Source: Saccharicrinis aurantiacus
Lineage (GTDB): Bacteria > Bacteroidota > Bacteroidia > Bacteroidales > Marinilabiliaceae
NCBI RefSeq assembly: GCF_001660705.2
Contig: NZ_LYBV02000039.1
Span: forward strand, 60,898-124,897
Length of the DNA: 64,000 bases
Direction of reading: 5' to 3'
How positions within the stretch are numbered: the first letter of the stretch is position 1; each line of letters opens with the position of its first letter. A program made the position numbers and the translations under genes. The notes beneath the pieces were generated by a model. The model had not been told where the DNA came from. It worked only from the letters and a program-made list of their open reading frames with translations, and did no database searches. Shown here one piece after another: positions 1-9,108 of this stretch.

Positions 1-194
1 CTCGACAGTATGGTGAGCAAAGTATTAAAAAAGGTGAAGAATTAAACCTTGCTGATGAAATGGCAGATGTTTTGTGGGTGTTACTTTGCTTGGCTAATCA
101 AACTGGTGTTGATTTAACAAAAGCTTTAGAGGATAATATAAAGAAGAAAACCTTAAGAGATAAGGATAGACATAAGAATAACGAAAAATTATAA
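1..194 (+). CDS. MazG-like nucleotide pyrophosphohydrolase, C-terminal part
   Basis: The window opens inside this gene; the first full codon is at base 3 and it ends with TAA at 192-194, giving about 63 residues. The visible part contains an acidic helix (GEELNLADEMADVLWV) followed by CLANQTGVDL and a basic C-terminus with DKDRHKNN. The E..xxD arrangement in LADEMADVLW matches the Mg2+-binding helix of all-alpha NTP pyrophosphatases (MazG family), which hydrolyse non-canonical or excess nucleoside triphosphates to monophosphates. Full-length Bacteroidota members of this type are about 105-115 residues. It lies 9 bp before deoC, so the two are probably co-transcribed and both belong to nucleotide metabolism. 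The N-terminus is outside the window. Confidence 0.82.
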   Translation, partial: RQYGEQSIKKGEELNLADEMADVLWVLLCLANQTGVDLTKALEDNIKKKTLRDKDRHKNNEKL

Positions 195-203
195 TAGAAT
201 AAG

Positions 204-1094
204 ATGGAAGAAATATTTGAAAAATACCCTTATCAATTAAACGATGAATTGATTAAAGCTGAAATTGAAAATATTATATCATCAAATATAGACCTGAATA
301 AGGATGTAGATGCTTTAAAAACTATTTTTAGCTGCATTGATTTAACAACATTAAGTCCTACAGATTCAGTTAAATCAGTAACTGCCTTTGTTGAGAAAGT
401 AAATCAGTTTTCTAAGGAATATGCAGAAATGCCAAATGTTGCAGCTATTTGTGTATTTCCTAATTATGCGGATACTGTAAAAACAGTTTTAAAAGTAGAA
501 GGAGTTAATAGGGCAGTTGTATCTGCCGGTTTTCCTAACTCACAGGCCTTACAATCAATTAAGGTTACTGAGACTTCATTAGCAATTGATGGAGGCGCTA
601 ACGAAATAGATGTGGTAATTTCTATAGGAGAATTCTTCGAAGGTAATTATAAGCACGTTTTTGATGAGTTAGTGAAGCTAAAAGAAGCATGTGGCGATGT
701 TCATTTAAAAGTTATTTTGGAAACAGGTTTATTAAATGATCCTGAATTAATTTGGAAAGCTTCGATGCTTGCAATGGAAGCCGGTGCCGATTTTATAAAA
801 ACTAGTACAGGTAAAGTTGACCCAGCAGCAACTCACGAAGCGGCTTACGTAATGAGTAAGGCAATTAAAGAATATACAGCGCAGTCGGGTAGAGTAGTAG
901 GTTTAAAGCCGGCTGGAGGCATCTCAACAACGAGTAATGCTGTTGCATATTATTCAATTGTTAAAGAAGTACTAGGTACAATGTGGTTAAATAATACTTG
1001 GTTCCGTATTGGAGCAAGCAGACTAGCAAATGAATTGCTAAATGATATTTTAAAATTAAATGGAGAGGCTAAAGAAACAGTGAAGTTCTTTTAA
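204..1094 (+). CDS. deoC: Deoxyribose-phosphate aldolase
   Basis: Class I aldolase that splits 2-deoxyribose 5-phosphate into glyceraldehyde 3-phosphate and acetaldehyde, the last step of deoxynucleoside breakdown in the cytoplasm. The Schiff-base lysine is in DFIKTSTGK (about K199) and the second active-site lysine in GLKPAGGI (about K235); the acidic partner region is DGGANEIDVV. At 296 residues it is longer than E. coli DeoC (259), because of an N-terminal extension of about 40 residues that is usual in Bacteroidota DeoC. It follows the MazG-like gene by 9 bp and ends in front of a clear terminator, so it closes the operon. Confidence 0.95.
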   Translation: MEEIFEKYPYQLNDELIKAEIENIISSNIDLNKDVDALKTIFSCIDLTTLSPTDSVKSVTAFVEKVNQFSKEYAEMPNVAAICVFPNYADTVKTVLKVEGVNRAVVSAGFPNSQALQSIKVTETSLAIDGGANEIDVVISIGEFFEGNYKHVFDELVKLKEACGDVHLKVILETGLLNDPELIWKASMLAMEAGADFIKTSTGKVDPAATHEAAYVMSKAIKEYTAQSGRVVGLKPAGGISTTSNAVAYYSIVKEVLGTMWLNNTWFRIGASRLANELLNDILKLNGEAKETVKFF

Positions 1095-1114
1095 TTTCTA
1101 TAAAACTTTAAATT

Positions 1115-1146
1115 AAAACCAGTATCCGATTGATGCTGGTTTTTTT
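1115..1146 (+). terminator. Rho-independent terminator after deoC
   Basis: ACCAGTATC (1118-1126) pairs with GATGCTGGT (1132-1140), with one T-G wobble and a 5-base loop. It is flanked by A3-T pairing and followed by a run of seven T. It sits 20 bp after the deoC stop. Confidence 0.85.
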
Positions 1147-1351
1147 GTGCTCAATACTTTCTCCAGTATTATATTTTTGAATTCCGTCATAAGCAATAAA
1201 ACAAGCCCTTCTTGTTATGATTGATAGTATTGTTATAGTGAGTTGAGCAGGTTTAACCATACTCTATTATATTTTTTATAAGTTTGAAGTAAATATTAGC
1301 CGTAATTGCGCTATCAGTGCGTAATTTGGTGTTTGTTTCTAATTAAAGTAA

Positions 1352-2839
1352 ATGAGTAATACCTTTAAACAGTTTAAGCTTACCGTAATTCAAAGTTTTT
1401 TTTACAGCTTAGGGAATTTTGCTGGAAAGTTCTCAGGAATTATCCTGCTTCCTATTTATTCATTTTATTTACCTATTGAAGAATTTGGCTTGTATGCCCT
1501 TTTTGAAGCAATATTTCAAGTGTTTCAAGTATTTTCAGGACTAGGTATTAAACTGGGACTTTCAAGGTGGTATTGGGATCAGAAAGAGGAACAGGATCGT
1601 AAGAGTTTATTTTTTACAACTTTTGTGTTTAATTCAATCGTATGCATACTATTAAGTATTATCATCTATTTTTCATTTAACCTTCTAAGTGATTATTACT
1701 TCAAGTCTCCAATAAACTCTTCACTTGCCTTACTATTTGTTGTTGGTAATTTAATTCGATTATTTACTGAGGTCCCAATGCTACTGCTTCGCATCCAACA
1801 TAAGGCGAAACGACATTCGGTTCTTCAAGTTATTCAGTTACTCAGTTTTGTTGCGTTTGTAGCTGTATTTCTAGCTATTTTTGATTTAGGCTTATATGGG
1901 ATATTCTGGGCTACAATTTTTTCATTTCTAATCCAAACCTTACTATTACTTCCTGATATCTTTAGAAATATATTTTTTAAAATAGAATGGAAGAAAACTA
2001 TAGAAATGCTTCGTTATGGATTCCCTGTTGCATTAGGAAATATGGTGAATGTAGCTTTTGCTTTTACTGATAAATATTTCATCAATATATTTTCAAACTT
2101 AAAACAAGTCGGAACCTTTACCTTATCTCATAAAATATCCAATGTAGTTAACTTGTTGGTCGTAAATAGTTTTATTAGTGCTTATATGCACTCGTATTTT
2201 AAAACTGTGGATTCTTCGGATAGTGATTCCTTTTTTTCTCGATCATTCACCTATTTTTATTTGGTTATTTCTTTTTTTAGCCTGCTAATTATTTTGTTTA
2301 TCGATGAGTTGGTACTAGTTCTTACGGCAAATAATGAACAGTATGGAGGCTCAAGTGCTATAATCCCTGTGCTTACAATAGGTTTAATTTTTGGAGGAGT
2401 TCGGCAAATGCTCTTATTGCCTATTAATAAGGTTAAGAAGACGAAAGTTATTGGTATTGTTTCAGTTGTAGCTGGAGCTATTAATGTATTGCTTAATTAT
2501 TTACTTATTCCTGAATGGAAAGCTTTAGGAGCGGCATATGCTACTGGAATAGTGCAGTTATTGTCGGCTTTAACCTTATTGTATTTTACACTCAAGTATG
2601 TGAAAATGAAATTTGAGTGGCTGAGGTTATTACTATTAACAATAGCCTTTGTTTTTTGCGTATCACTAGGCTATTTGATACAGGTAGATTCAATTATCAT
2701 TTCAATACTGATTAAAGTATCTATTGTGGCTTTATGGATGGGTTTATTGCTTGTAAGTAGGTTTTTATTGCCTGAAGAGCTTTTACGAATAAAACAGTTT
2801 TGGGCAAAATGGAGTAAGAAACTACCTTTCCTAAGTTAA
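1352..2839 (+). CDS. Polysaccharide flippase (Wzx/MATE-like, MOP superfamily)
   Basis: An integral inner-membrane protein of 495 residues with about 12-14 hydrophobic segments across its whole length and no soluble domain. The start (FFYSLGNFAGKFSGIILLPIYS, with the pattern of a first helix followed by a basic loop) and the PINKVKKTKVIG region resemble O-antigen/exopolysaccharide flippases, which move undecaprenyl-linked oligosaccharide units across the membrane. It stands alone on the + strand, and its last 9 bases overlap the 3' end of the convergent glycosyltransferase gene. The neighbouring glycosyltransferase and pyruvyltransferase support a role in surface glycan assembly. The substrate is unknown. 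The preceding 205 bp contain no other gene. Confidence 0.82.
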   Translation: MSNTFKQFKLTVIQSFFYSLGNFAGKFSGIILLPIYSFYLPIEEFGLYALFEAIFQVFQVFSGLGIKLGLSRWYWDQKEEQDRKSLFFTTFVFNSIVCILLSIIIYFSFNLLSDYYFKSPINSSLALLFVVGNLIRLFTEVPMLLLRIQHKAKRHSVLQVIQLLSFVAFVAVFLAIFDLGLYGIFWATIFSFLIQTLLLLPDIFRNIFFKIEWKKTIEMLRYGFPVALGNMVNVAFAFTDKYFINIFSNLKQVGTFTLSHKISNVVNLLVVNSFISAYMHSYFKTVDSSDSDSFFSRSFTYFYLVISFFSLLIILFIDELVLVLTANNEQYGGSSAIIPVLTIGLIFGGVRQMLLLPINKVKKTKVIGIVSVVAGAINVLLNYLLIPEWKALGAAYATGIVQLLSALTLLYFTLKYVKMKFEWLRLLLLTIAFVFCVSLGYLIQVDSIIISILIKVSIVALWMGLLLVSRFLLPEELLRIKQFWAKWSKKLPFLS

Positions 2840-3745
2840 GGTATATTTGGCTAGTTTTATTTTAAACCAATTAATTAGTTTCCTCTGTAGAGAAGTGTCA
2901 TAAAATCGTTTAAAACGTGACTGAATAATAGGGTTAGATAAATTATCAGGGCAAAAATTATAATTTAATTCAGATACATTTTCAAGTTCTGAATTATATC
3001 TGCTAGTTTTTTTCATGTGAGTGCCTGATCCATCAATTCCAATATTGTTTACCAATGATTTAGATGGATAAACGCTTGGCTTTTGAGCTTTAAATCCACC
3101 GTAGTTAAATCGTATCGACCATGAGTTAATCACTTTCTGCTGCTGTTTTAAAAGCATTGTTGTTAAATCATTTCCTCCTACGTTAAATAGTATTTGTTTT
3201 TCTTTTGATTCAATAAAACTTTTAAAGTCGTTTATATCCCAATCTGTATTAAGCCAATTTTTTTTCCAAGTAGCCCAACCCCAACTGCAGTTGCGTGGTG
3301 CCAAATAACTATCAAATGAGTAATCAGTTTCCAATTTTATTGGAGGTGTATAGCCTGCAATAGACCAAATTTTGTTTGGGTTGTAGAACTGTAAGGCATT
3401 ATTCATAAAGGTGATAAAGCCAGGAGTTGTAACTAAATCATCCTCTAAAACAATTACCTCATTGTGATTTTTAAAAATTGAAGTAACCCCTTCTATAATT
3501 GACTGAGCTAGCCCTTTATTTGTGTCAGAAATAATCAGTTTAACATCCTTAAAGCCGGTTACGGTATTTAAATAATTATGTAATTTTTCGATTAAAGGAA
3601 TATCGCTTTCTGTCTTTGCTCCATCTGAGAATATAAAAAGACTGCTTTTTAGCGCATTTTTATTCTTTGCCAATGCCTCAATCGTTTTTTTTGTGTGATC
3701 GAGTCTATTGTATGTAAAAAGTGCTATTGGTGCAAAATTATTCAT
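2831..3745 (-). CDS. Glycosyltransferase, GT2/GT-A-like fold
   Basis: A 304-residue protein opening with APIALFTYNRLDHTKKTIEAL, the usual first strand of GT-A sugar-nucleotide transferases. It then has FIFSDGAK, a VLEDDLVTTPGF segment (the acidic EDD metal/nucleotide site near residue 100) and CSWGWATWKKNW, a tryptophan-rich stretch seen in GT2-like enzymes of capsule and O-antigen loci. There is no signal peptide or membrane helix, so it should act at the cytoplasmic face. It lies 19 bp downstream of the pyruvyltransferase-family gene and forms the last gene of a leftward trio. The donor and acceptor sugars cannot be inferred. Confidence 0.82.
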   Translation of the reverse strand: MNNFAPIALFTYNRLDHTKKTIEALAKNKNALKSSLFIFSDGAKTESDIPLIEKLHNYLNTVTGFKDVKLIISDTNKGLAQSIIEGVTSIFKNHNEVIVLEDDLVTTPGFITFMNNALQFYNPNKIWSIAGYTPPIKLETDYSFDSYLAPRNCSWGWATWKKNWLNTDWDINDFKSFIESKEKQILFNVGGNDLTTMLLKQQQKVINSWSIRFNYGGFKAQKPSVYPSKSLVNNIGIDGSGTHMKKTSRYNSELENVSELNYNFCPDNLSNPIIQSRFKRFYDTSLQRKLINWFKIKLAKYTLT

Positions 3746-3764
3746 ATAGTTATACTTGTGAATA

Positions 3765-4937
3765 TTACTTAATGTCTTTATATAAGTTTACTCCTTTTAT
3801 TTCTTCAAGATACTTTTTAATCGATTTATTAAGGGATGTCTTATTATTTAACAATTTATCAGTTGATTCAATAATGCCTTTAGTAGTACTATCGGTAACA
3901 CTAAAATAGTAATCCATTAAATTAAAGGATTTCATAACATGCTCATATTTATGTGCCCACCCAATAACTAAACATGGTTTACCTAGTTTTAAAGAGTGTA
4001 TTAATCCATGATATCTTGAAGCAATTACTATTGAACTTTGTGCAAGTAATTGTTGAATTTCGTATGGATCGAGATCTTCATTAATTAATTGAATATTGGT
4101 TTTTTTAGTTTCTTCAAAAATTGCGTTACAAATTTGCTCGTCATCTGCCGAATGGCGGATGATTGAAATATTATGGCCTTTTTCTGATAAATGATTACAT
4201 AATTCTGAAAATAGGCTGATAACCTCATTTTGAGGTCTTAATTTGGTTAGTTGTTTATTAGGTATAATTATTATTGAGTCTTCCTTAACTTCGTAATGTG
4301 CAGTATTCGAGTGTGCTTTGTGTATATTATTTATATCAACTTTCTCTGATTGTAAAACAATATCGAATGAATCAATAACACCCTCTGTTCTAATCTTACT
4401 AAGTTCTACTCTGCACTTAGGTTCACGTATAAAGATTTTTTCAGGATAACTGAGGTACTTTTTAATAAAGGGGAATAGTATTAACTTTTTCCAGCCTTTA
4501 AAATTAAATGGTCCAATGGACTGCGGCAAAAAGACAAATGGCACATTGAATTTTTTCGCGACCTTTACAGGAAATAGGGTAGCATAGGTCCACAAAGGGT
4601 GTTGATTATGAGAGCTTACACCATAGCCACTAATATCAAATACAAGATCAGCGGTTTTAAAGTGCTCCATTATTTCTTTTTCAGGATTACTAATAGGCTT
4701 AGGCTTAACAAGTAATTTTACAATTGGAAACCCTAATCTAAGCACAGTTCTAATATGCATGTTCACAATTTCAAATGCATATTTATTTTTGTCGTTAGAG
4801 GTAAGAGAAGGGAATAGATCGATCATTACGATATCTGAATTTGGATATTCCTTTTTCAAAGAATCAACCACACAGAAAAGCATTGATTGTGCGCCTTTAT
4901 TTATAAAATTACCTCCTGTAATTAAAATCTTATTCAT
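3765..4937 (-). CDS. Polysaccharide pyruvyl transferase family protein
   Basis: The N-terminus KILITGGNFINKGAQSMLF (G-x-N-x-G-A..A-type loop) and the later segments FVFLPQSIGPF, FIREPKCRVEL and SRYHGLIHSLKLGKPCLVIGW match the PF04230 pyruvyl transferase family, which uses phosphoenolpyruvate to place ketal pyruvate on sugars; related members act as other glycan-modifying transferases. It has 390 residues and no signal peptide. The gene lies 1 bp after the nitroreductase-like gene, so the two are co-transcribed. Family assignment is firm; actual pyruvylation is inferred. Confidence 0.85.
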   Translation of the reverse strand: MNKILITGGNFINKGAQSMLFCVVDSLKKEYPNSDIVMIDLFPSLTSNDKNKYAFEIVNMHIRTVLRLGFPIVKLLVKPKPISNPEKEIMEHFKTADLVFDISGYGVSSHNQHPLWTYATLFPVKVAKKFNVPFVFLPQSIGPFNFKGWKKLILFPFIKKYLSYPEKIFIREPKCRVELSKIRTEGVIDSFDIVLQSEKVDINNIHKAHSNTAHYEVKEDSIIIIPNKQLTKLRPQNEVISLFSELCNHLSEKGHNISIIRHSADDEQICNAIFEETKKTNIQLINEDLDPYEIQQLLAQSSIVIASRYHGLIHSLKLGKPCLVIGWAHKYEHVMKSFNLMDYYFSVTDSTTKGIIESTDKLLNNKTSLNKSIKKYLEEIKGVNLYKDIK

Positions 4938-4938
4938 T

Positions 4939-6021
4939 TTAGTTGTACTGTCTTAATTGTTCTAAGGGCTTACGTACTGAACACGCTAACATACTATTCT
5001 TTTCAGGATATCCATAGGCAATTAACATTATTGGTCGTTCAAATTTTTGTAACGAGAGTAATTCTGCCATTTGTTTATCTTTTGTCTTGTCTTCGGGCCA
5101 ATTTAATGGGCAAGAGCCTATGTTCATACTTTCTAATGCAAGCATCAGATTCATTGAAGCTAAACTTGCATCTATATACATCAAATGTCTGTCGCCAATT
5201 GACGGAGAAACATTCATTTGCCCAATTACGGCTATAATTGCGGGTATATGATCGGCAAAGCCCGTTGTTCCGCCGGCTAAATTAGATGTTTTTTTAGCTA
5301 GTTGAGGGTCGTCGATAACCCTAAACATAAATGGCTGACGATTGCAGCTACTTGGGGCTAATCCCGCAACGGTAATAGCTTTATCTATTAGGCTTCTTTC
5401 GGGTAATTGCTCATTGGTAAAAAAACGGACTGACTTTCTTTTATGAGCAAGTTTTTTAAACTCCTCAAATGAGTTATCCTTATTTTCATTGGATAAGGAG
5501 TAAGGTGTAAATTCAACTTGCCTGGAAGCCCTATTTTCAATATTTGTAAAAATATTTTTTGCCTTATCTATTGTTGGATGAGAATCAGTTACGCTAAAGT
5601 ATTTTTCAAGTATATCGTGTGCCCAATTTAATTGATCATTTTGTGAGTTCAGGCTTATTATCTTTTTATAAAGAATTGTTGTATCCTCAATATAATCTAG
5701 AGCAAAGATACTTCGCCTATTTTTCATCAATAATCCTTTTTCAATTCTATGAATATTTCTTCTTAGAAGGAAGAGGTTTTCAGTGTTATTATTTTTTTTG
5801 TAGATGTAGTCCTTTCTTGCAGCAATAAACATCGCCACTTCATAGTTAAATGCCTTAGAGAATATAAAGTAGATGGTTTTTAATCCGGGTATATTTAGTA
5901 TTAATGGATACAAGAATTGATATTGTATAGATTCTTTTAATTGAAAGAATCGTATGTATATCTTTTCAGAAAAATGATCTCCTCCTATAAGGTTGAGAAG
6001 TTTCTTTATTATCAATCTCAT
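4939..6021 (-). CDS. Nitroreductase family protein in polysaccharide locus
   Basis: The C-terminal half (about residues 185-350) is a nitroreductase FMN fold: KRKSVRFFTNEQLP, APSSCNRQPFMFRVI, an IDASLASMNLMLALESMNIGSCPLNW helix region and a closing IAYGYP. The first 180 residues are an extension with a hydrophobic stretch near residues 35-55 and basic clusters, not part of the minimal fold. In many genomes such proteins accompany pyruvyltransferase-family genes and FrhB-like proteins in surface glycan loci; here only the pyruvyltransferase partner is present, 1 bp downstream. It may reduce a sugar- or lipid-linked substrate, but no reaction is established from sequence. It heads the leftward trio. 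Confidence 0.8.
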   Translation of the reverse strand: MRLIIKKLLNLIGGDHFSEKIYIRFFQLKESIQYQFLYPLILNIPGLKTIYFIFSKAFNYEVAMFIAARKDYIYKKNNNTENLFLLRRNIHRIEKGLLMKNRRSIFALDYIEDTTILYKKIISLNSQNDQLNWAHDILEKYFSVTDSHPTIDKAKNIFTNIENRASRQVEFTPYSLSNENKDNSFEEFKKLAHKRKSVRFFTNEQLPERSLIDKAITVAGLAPSSCNRQPFMFRVIDDPQLAKKTSNLAGGTTGFADHIPAIIAVIGQMNVSPSIGDRHLMYIDASLASMNLMLALESMNIGSCPLNWPEDKTKDKQMAELLSLQKFERPIMLIAYGYPEKNSMLACSVRKPLEQLRQYN

Positions 6022-6151
6022 CTGCTATAATTAATTTTGAAGCTTCGAAATTATTAAAAGCATTTTATATTGTCATGATAATCAAATAGAATTTTCAGGC
6101 AATACCCAATAACTAATCAAATTAAATCATTATTTGTCATAAGCTAATAGC

Positions 6152-6171
6152 TCATCCTATATATAGGATGA
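6152..6171. repeat. Perfect 20-bp palindrome
   Basis: TCATCCTATATATAGGATGA reads identically on both strands. It lies about 130 bp upstream of the nitroreductase start, in a position suitable for an operator. No regulator is known for it. Confidence 0.7.
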
Positions 6172-6221
6172 AAATTATTTGTAACAGGATTAAAGCTATT
6201 TGTAGGAGTATTAAGTAATTA

Positions 6222-6257
6222 TTCAATCATATTAAACATGGGTTTAATATGATTGAA
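6222..6257 (-). terminator. Long 16-bp perfect inverted repeat, possible terminator
   Basis: TTCAATCATATTAAAC (6222-6237) pairs perfectly with GTTTAATATGATTGAA (6242-6257) around a 4-base loop. It lies 75 bp past the stop of the leftward DUF748 gene, so a leftward terminator is plausible. However, the stem is AT-rich and no strong T tract follows on the minus strand. A processed-RNA end or protein-binding site is an alternative. Confidence 0.5.
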
Positions 6258-6332
6258 GTGTATCTTTAAATTTATAATTACATAAGCCTAGTGAATCTAT
6301 TAAGATTTAATCTACCAACAATTATAATCGGA

Positions 6333-8525
6333 TTACCTAATACCCACGTCAACCTTAAAACTTGGGTTTTTCAACTCCTCTGGCATATTTTCAAAATCAG
6401 CACTAAGGGTTTTAACGCTTGTTGGCTTACAACCTTTTGTGACAGTTAAGTACTCAACTATGGCATTATTTCGTTTATTATAGAGGTCTTTAAAAGTGGT
6501 TTTTATTGTGTTTTCATCTGTTAATGATGAATATCGTTCACTCATTGGTGTGCCTGTGGTTTCTGGGCTTAGTTTATCCACATACGAAACAAACTTTTCA
6601 TCATTATCTTTTATATCAAGCCAATTAAGATTTTTAGAATTCATTTTTTCAGTAATGTACTTTTCTTTTATAGCTTTTTCAGATAAGAAATATGTTTCAT
6701 CATCCATTGATAAGTCTTGTCTGAATGTAAATATTAGGTCGGGTTTCTTCACCAATATTTTAGCAATCTTATCCAAGATGTTTTTTTGCTTAATAGCCAT
6801 TGAATCTTGTGTATATTCAAATGGGATGTGGTCTAATTCATCGGCTGTAGTGCCAACCATTTTACCCAGTGCTCCGAACGGAGATGCGGCGGCTTTAACT
6901 AAGAACTTTCCAAAAGTTTTAAGCATTATCTTACCCAGTCTAAAGCCTGGTTCTGAAGGATTACCTCTGACAGGCACATTCATTTCAACATTATCCTTTG
7001 AATCTTTTAATATGACCATGGCAAGTTTTAAAGGAACCTTTGCAGCAGTGGTATCTCCGGTGCTTTTACCAAACTCTATGTCTTGCACAAAAATGTCATT
7101 TTCGTTTAAAAGTTCAGTAGGATTCATTTCAATATCACAGGTGTAATAGAATAAACCAGAGTTGATAGGATAGCCCAAATGATATTCAGTGTACGGTGAG
7201 AAACTATGTAAGTCGAGGTGAGATATTTTTCCGTTATAAGTTAAATTAGTAGGTTCTTCTGAATCAATTATAGCCTTTCCTTTAAAGTTTCCATCGTTTA
7301 TAAAATTCATGCTATAATCAACAGGAATTGCCCTGTTTGTAGTATTTATATCCGCTACTTGTAAATCAATATTTGATATATCGTATTTAAACGATCTATT
7401 TAAAGTACTGTCTCTAAAAATTACTTTACCATTATTTACTACAAACTCTTTAATATTATAGTAGATTTCGGTTTCAGCTTCTTGAGGAGTATTAGGTGTT
7501 TCTTCTTGTTCGGTTGTATCTGTGGAATTGATGATAGGTGCAAAAAAGTATTCAAAATTACTTTGCACTTTTCCTAGGGTAGCATTGATATTAGGTTCAT
7601 CAATAATTACATTTTTAATCACAAACGAATTCTTCGCAATATCGATATCTTCTAATTCTGTTTTTATTGATTTTGAGGATAATAGTTCATTGTTGTTTCC
7701 ATCAATGATAATTAAACTATCCACCGCAATAACGCCATCAATTTTAACCTCAGAGGTTTCTTTTAAACTTCCTTCAATGTTGATATTACTTTGCAAATAA
7801 CCATTAAAATCTGCAATGTTTACACTTTCTTTTAAGTAATTAGTGAAATTATTTAACTGTATATTTTTAGTCTGAAAATTTACTTTATAGTGGGCTAATT
7901 GCTCACTTACAGTGGTATTTATTATAACAGATCCTTCTTTACCAATAGCAAATTCAAGCCCCATTTTACTGCTTTGGCTGTCCCAAGCAAATTCAGGTAA
8001 TTGTAGGTTAATATCATCCACTTCAATTAAATTATCAATCGATTTATCGTAGTATTTAAACCTGCCAGTAATTAATTTAAAGTCGGTTATGGAGTATTTA
8101 ATTTCTGATTGAGTTGTGTCATTATCAACTGCTTCGGTTTCAATATTTGTGGTGTCATTAAAATGTTCTATTAAACTCGAAAAATTGAATATATCATCAT
8201 TCTGTTCAATGTTAATATAAGAGTTACTGAGTTGTATTTGCGAGAACGAGAATTCTTTATTGAATAGTTTCCATGGATTAAAATCGATAAGAAGTTGATC
8301 AAAAGAAACGAAGGTATCTGTTTTATTTTCTTCAAATAATGTAAATCCATCCACAGTAACCTTCAAATTAAAATAGTCAATGTGTAATTCGTTTATAAGA
8401 ATCTTTCTGCTTGTTAGTTCTTCTCCATTTTTATTAACGTAATTCTTAGCAATTGTTGATAAAAAGAAGAGAAAAATAAAAACAATTACGAGCAATACTG
8501 AAGGAATAATAATTCTCTTTTTCAT
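6333..8525 (-). CDS. DUF748 / AsmA-like envelope protein
   Basis: A 730-residue protein with an N-terminal membrane anchor (basic KKR followed by a hydrophobic stretch, residues 5-25) and a long periplasmic part. LINELHIDYFNLKVTVDGFTL, DFNPWKLFNKEFSFSQIQL and ISHLDLHSFSPYTEYHLGYPI follow the AsmA/DUF748 layout: repeated beta-strand chorein-like grooves, then a mixed C-terminal domain. AsmA-like proteins are implicated in phospholipid transfer between inner and outer membranes; that function is inferred here. It is a single-gene unit, separated from neighbours by about 100 bp upstream and 311 bp downstream. Confidence 0.78.
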   Translation of the reverse strand: MKKRIIIPSVLLVIVFIFLFFLSTIAKNYVNKNGEELTSRKILINELHIDYFNLKVTVDGFTLFEENKTDTFVSFDQLLIDFNPWKLFNKEFSFSQIQLSNSYINIEQNDDIFNFSSLIEHFNDTTNIETEAVDNDTTQSEIKYSITDFKLITGRFKYYDKSIDNLIEVDDINLQLPEFAWDSQSSKMGLEFAIGKEGSVIINTTVSEQLAHYKVNFQTKNIQLNNFTNYLKESVNIADFNGYLQSNINIEGSLKETSEVKIDGVIAVDSLIIIDGNNNELLSSKSIKTELEDIDIAKNSFVIKNVIIDEPNINATLGKVQSNFEYFFAPIINSTDTTEQEETPNTPQEAETEIYYNIKEFVVNNGKVIFRDSTLNRSFKYDISNIDLQVADINTTNRAIPVDYSMNFINDGNFKGKAIIDSEEPTNLTYNGKISHLDLHSFSPYTEYHLGYPINSGLFYYTCDIEMNPTELLNENDIFVQDIEFGKSTGDTTAAKVPLKLAMVILKDSKDNVEMNVPVRGNPSEPGFRLGKIMLKTFGKFLVKAAASPFGALGKMVGTTADELDHIPFEYTQDSMAIKQKNILDKIAKILVKKPDLIFTFRQDLSMDDETYFLSEKAIKEKYITEKMNSKNLNWLDIKDNDEKFVSYVDKLSPETTGTPMSERYSSLTDENTIKTTFKDLYNKRNNAIVEYLTVTKGCKPTSVKTLSADFENMPEELKNPSFKVDVGIR

Positions 8526-8627
8526 AGTTTGTTATATTATGATTTGTGGGTTTTTATCATTTATAACACGCAAGGTATTTATAGTGTTTAATACTTATAC
8601 TAAAATCATGTTTTGTTTGATAAATAT

Positions 8628-9053
8628 TTAATAATCATCCTTAAAGCATTCGTTTTTTAATGTGGTGTATTTTTCCGTTAAATACTCATAAATTGCAATA
8701 TCTGCTTCAACCCATTCAAAAGTACTTAGTTTATTGAACTCTGACCAGACTATTTGGCGGTGCTCTAAATTAACTGCAGTACCTGTTTTTATATGGCAAA
8801 TAAAGGGATGTAATACAATTGCTCGATTATTGTAATTATGTCTAAAAAGGGGAAGTTTCTCATGAATGGTGATCGTACATGAAAGTTCTTCAATTATTTC
8901 TCGTTGAATGCTTTCTTCAGGACTTTCGTTTTCCTCTATTTTCCCTCCAGGAAATTCAAATAAAAGCGGGTGTTGCATATTTATGCTTCTTTGAGCAAGC
9001 AGAATTTTATCATTTTTAATTATTATGGCACAACTTACATGTATCTCATTCAT
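8628..9053 (-). CDS. NUDIX hydrolase, MutT-like
   Basis: A small 141-residue NUDIX enzyme. The complete Nudix box runs from residue 36 to 58, with pattern G-x5-E-x7-R-E-x2-E-E: it starts GGKIEEN and ends QREIIEEL. The body resembles MutT/8-oxo-dGTP diphosphatases and related (deoxy)nucleoside triphosphate pyrophosphohydrolases, including the LFEFPGGK approach to the box. It would cleanse the nucleotide pool in the cytoplasm. The exact substrate is not determinable because NUDIX specificity is poorly predicted by sequence. It is divergent from the TatD-like gene, with starts 55 bp apart. Confidence 0.87.
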   Translation of the reverse strand: MNEIHVSCAIIIKNDKILLAQRSINMQHPLLFEFPGGKIEENESPEESIQREIIEELSCTITIHEKLPLFRHNYNNRAIVLHPFICHIKTGTAVNLEHRQIVWSEFNKLSTFEWVEADIAIYEYLTEKYTTLKNECFKDDY

Positions 9054-9108
9054 AATATAAAGTTAGTGAGTATTTGTAAAAACAAATTACTTCAATTATT
9101 TTAATGAT

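Larger units (their letters stand above)
6022..6332. other. Gene-free 311-bp spacer with two inverted repeats
   Basis: The spacer lies between the DUF748 gene and the nitroreductase gene, both leftward. No plausible coding sequence is seen. It holds a perfect 20-bp palindrome at 6152-6171 and a 16-bp perfect stem at 6222-6257. It should contain the promoter of the leftward glycan trio; no good TAnnTTTG box was found. Confidence 0.6.

Noticed and set aside
1147..1351. TAnnTTTG box at 1172-1179 as promoter of the flippase
   Set aside because: It lies about 170 bp before the start and its upstream TTTG is part of the deoC terminator, so the match is probably chance.
6496..7146. 216-residue open frame on the + strand
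   Set aside because: It lies wholly inside the DUF748 gene on the other strand, has no recognisable motif and is explained as an antisense shadow.
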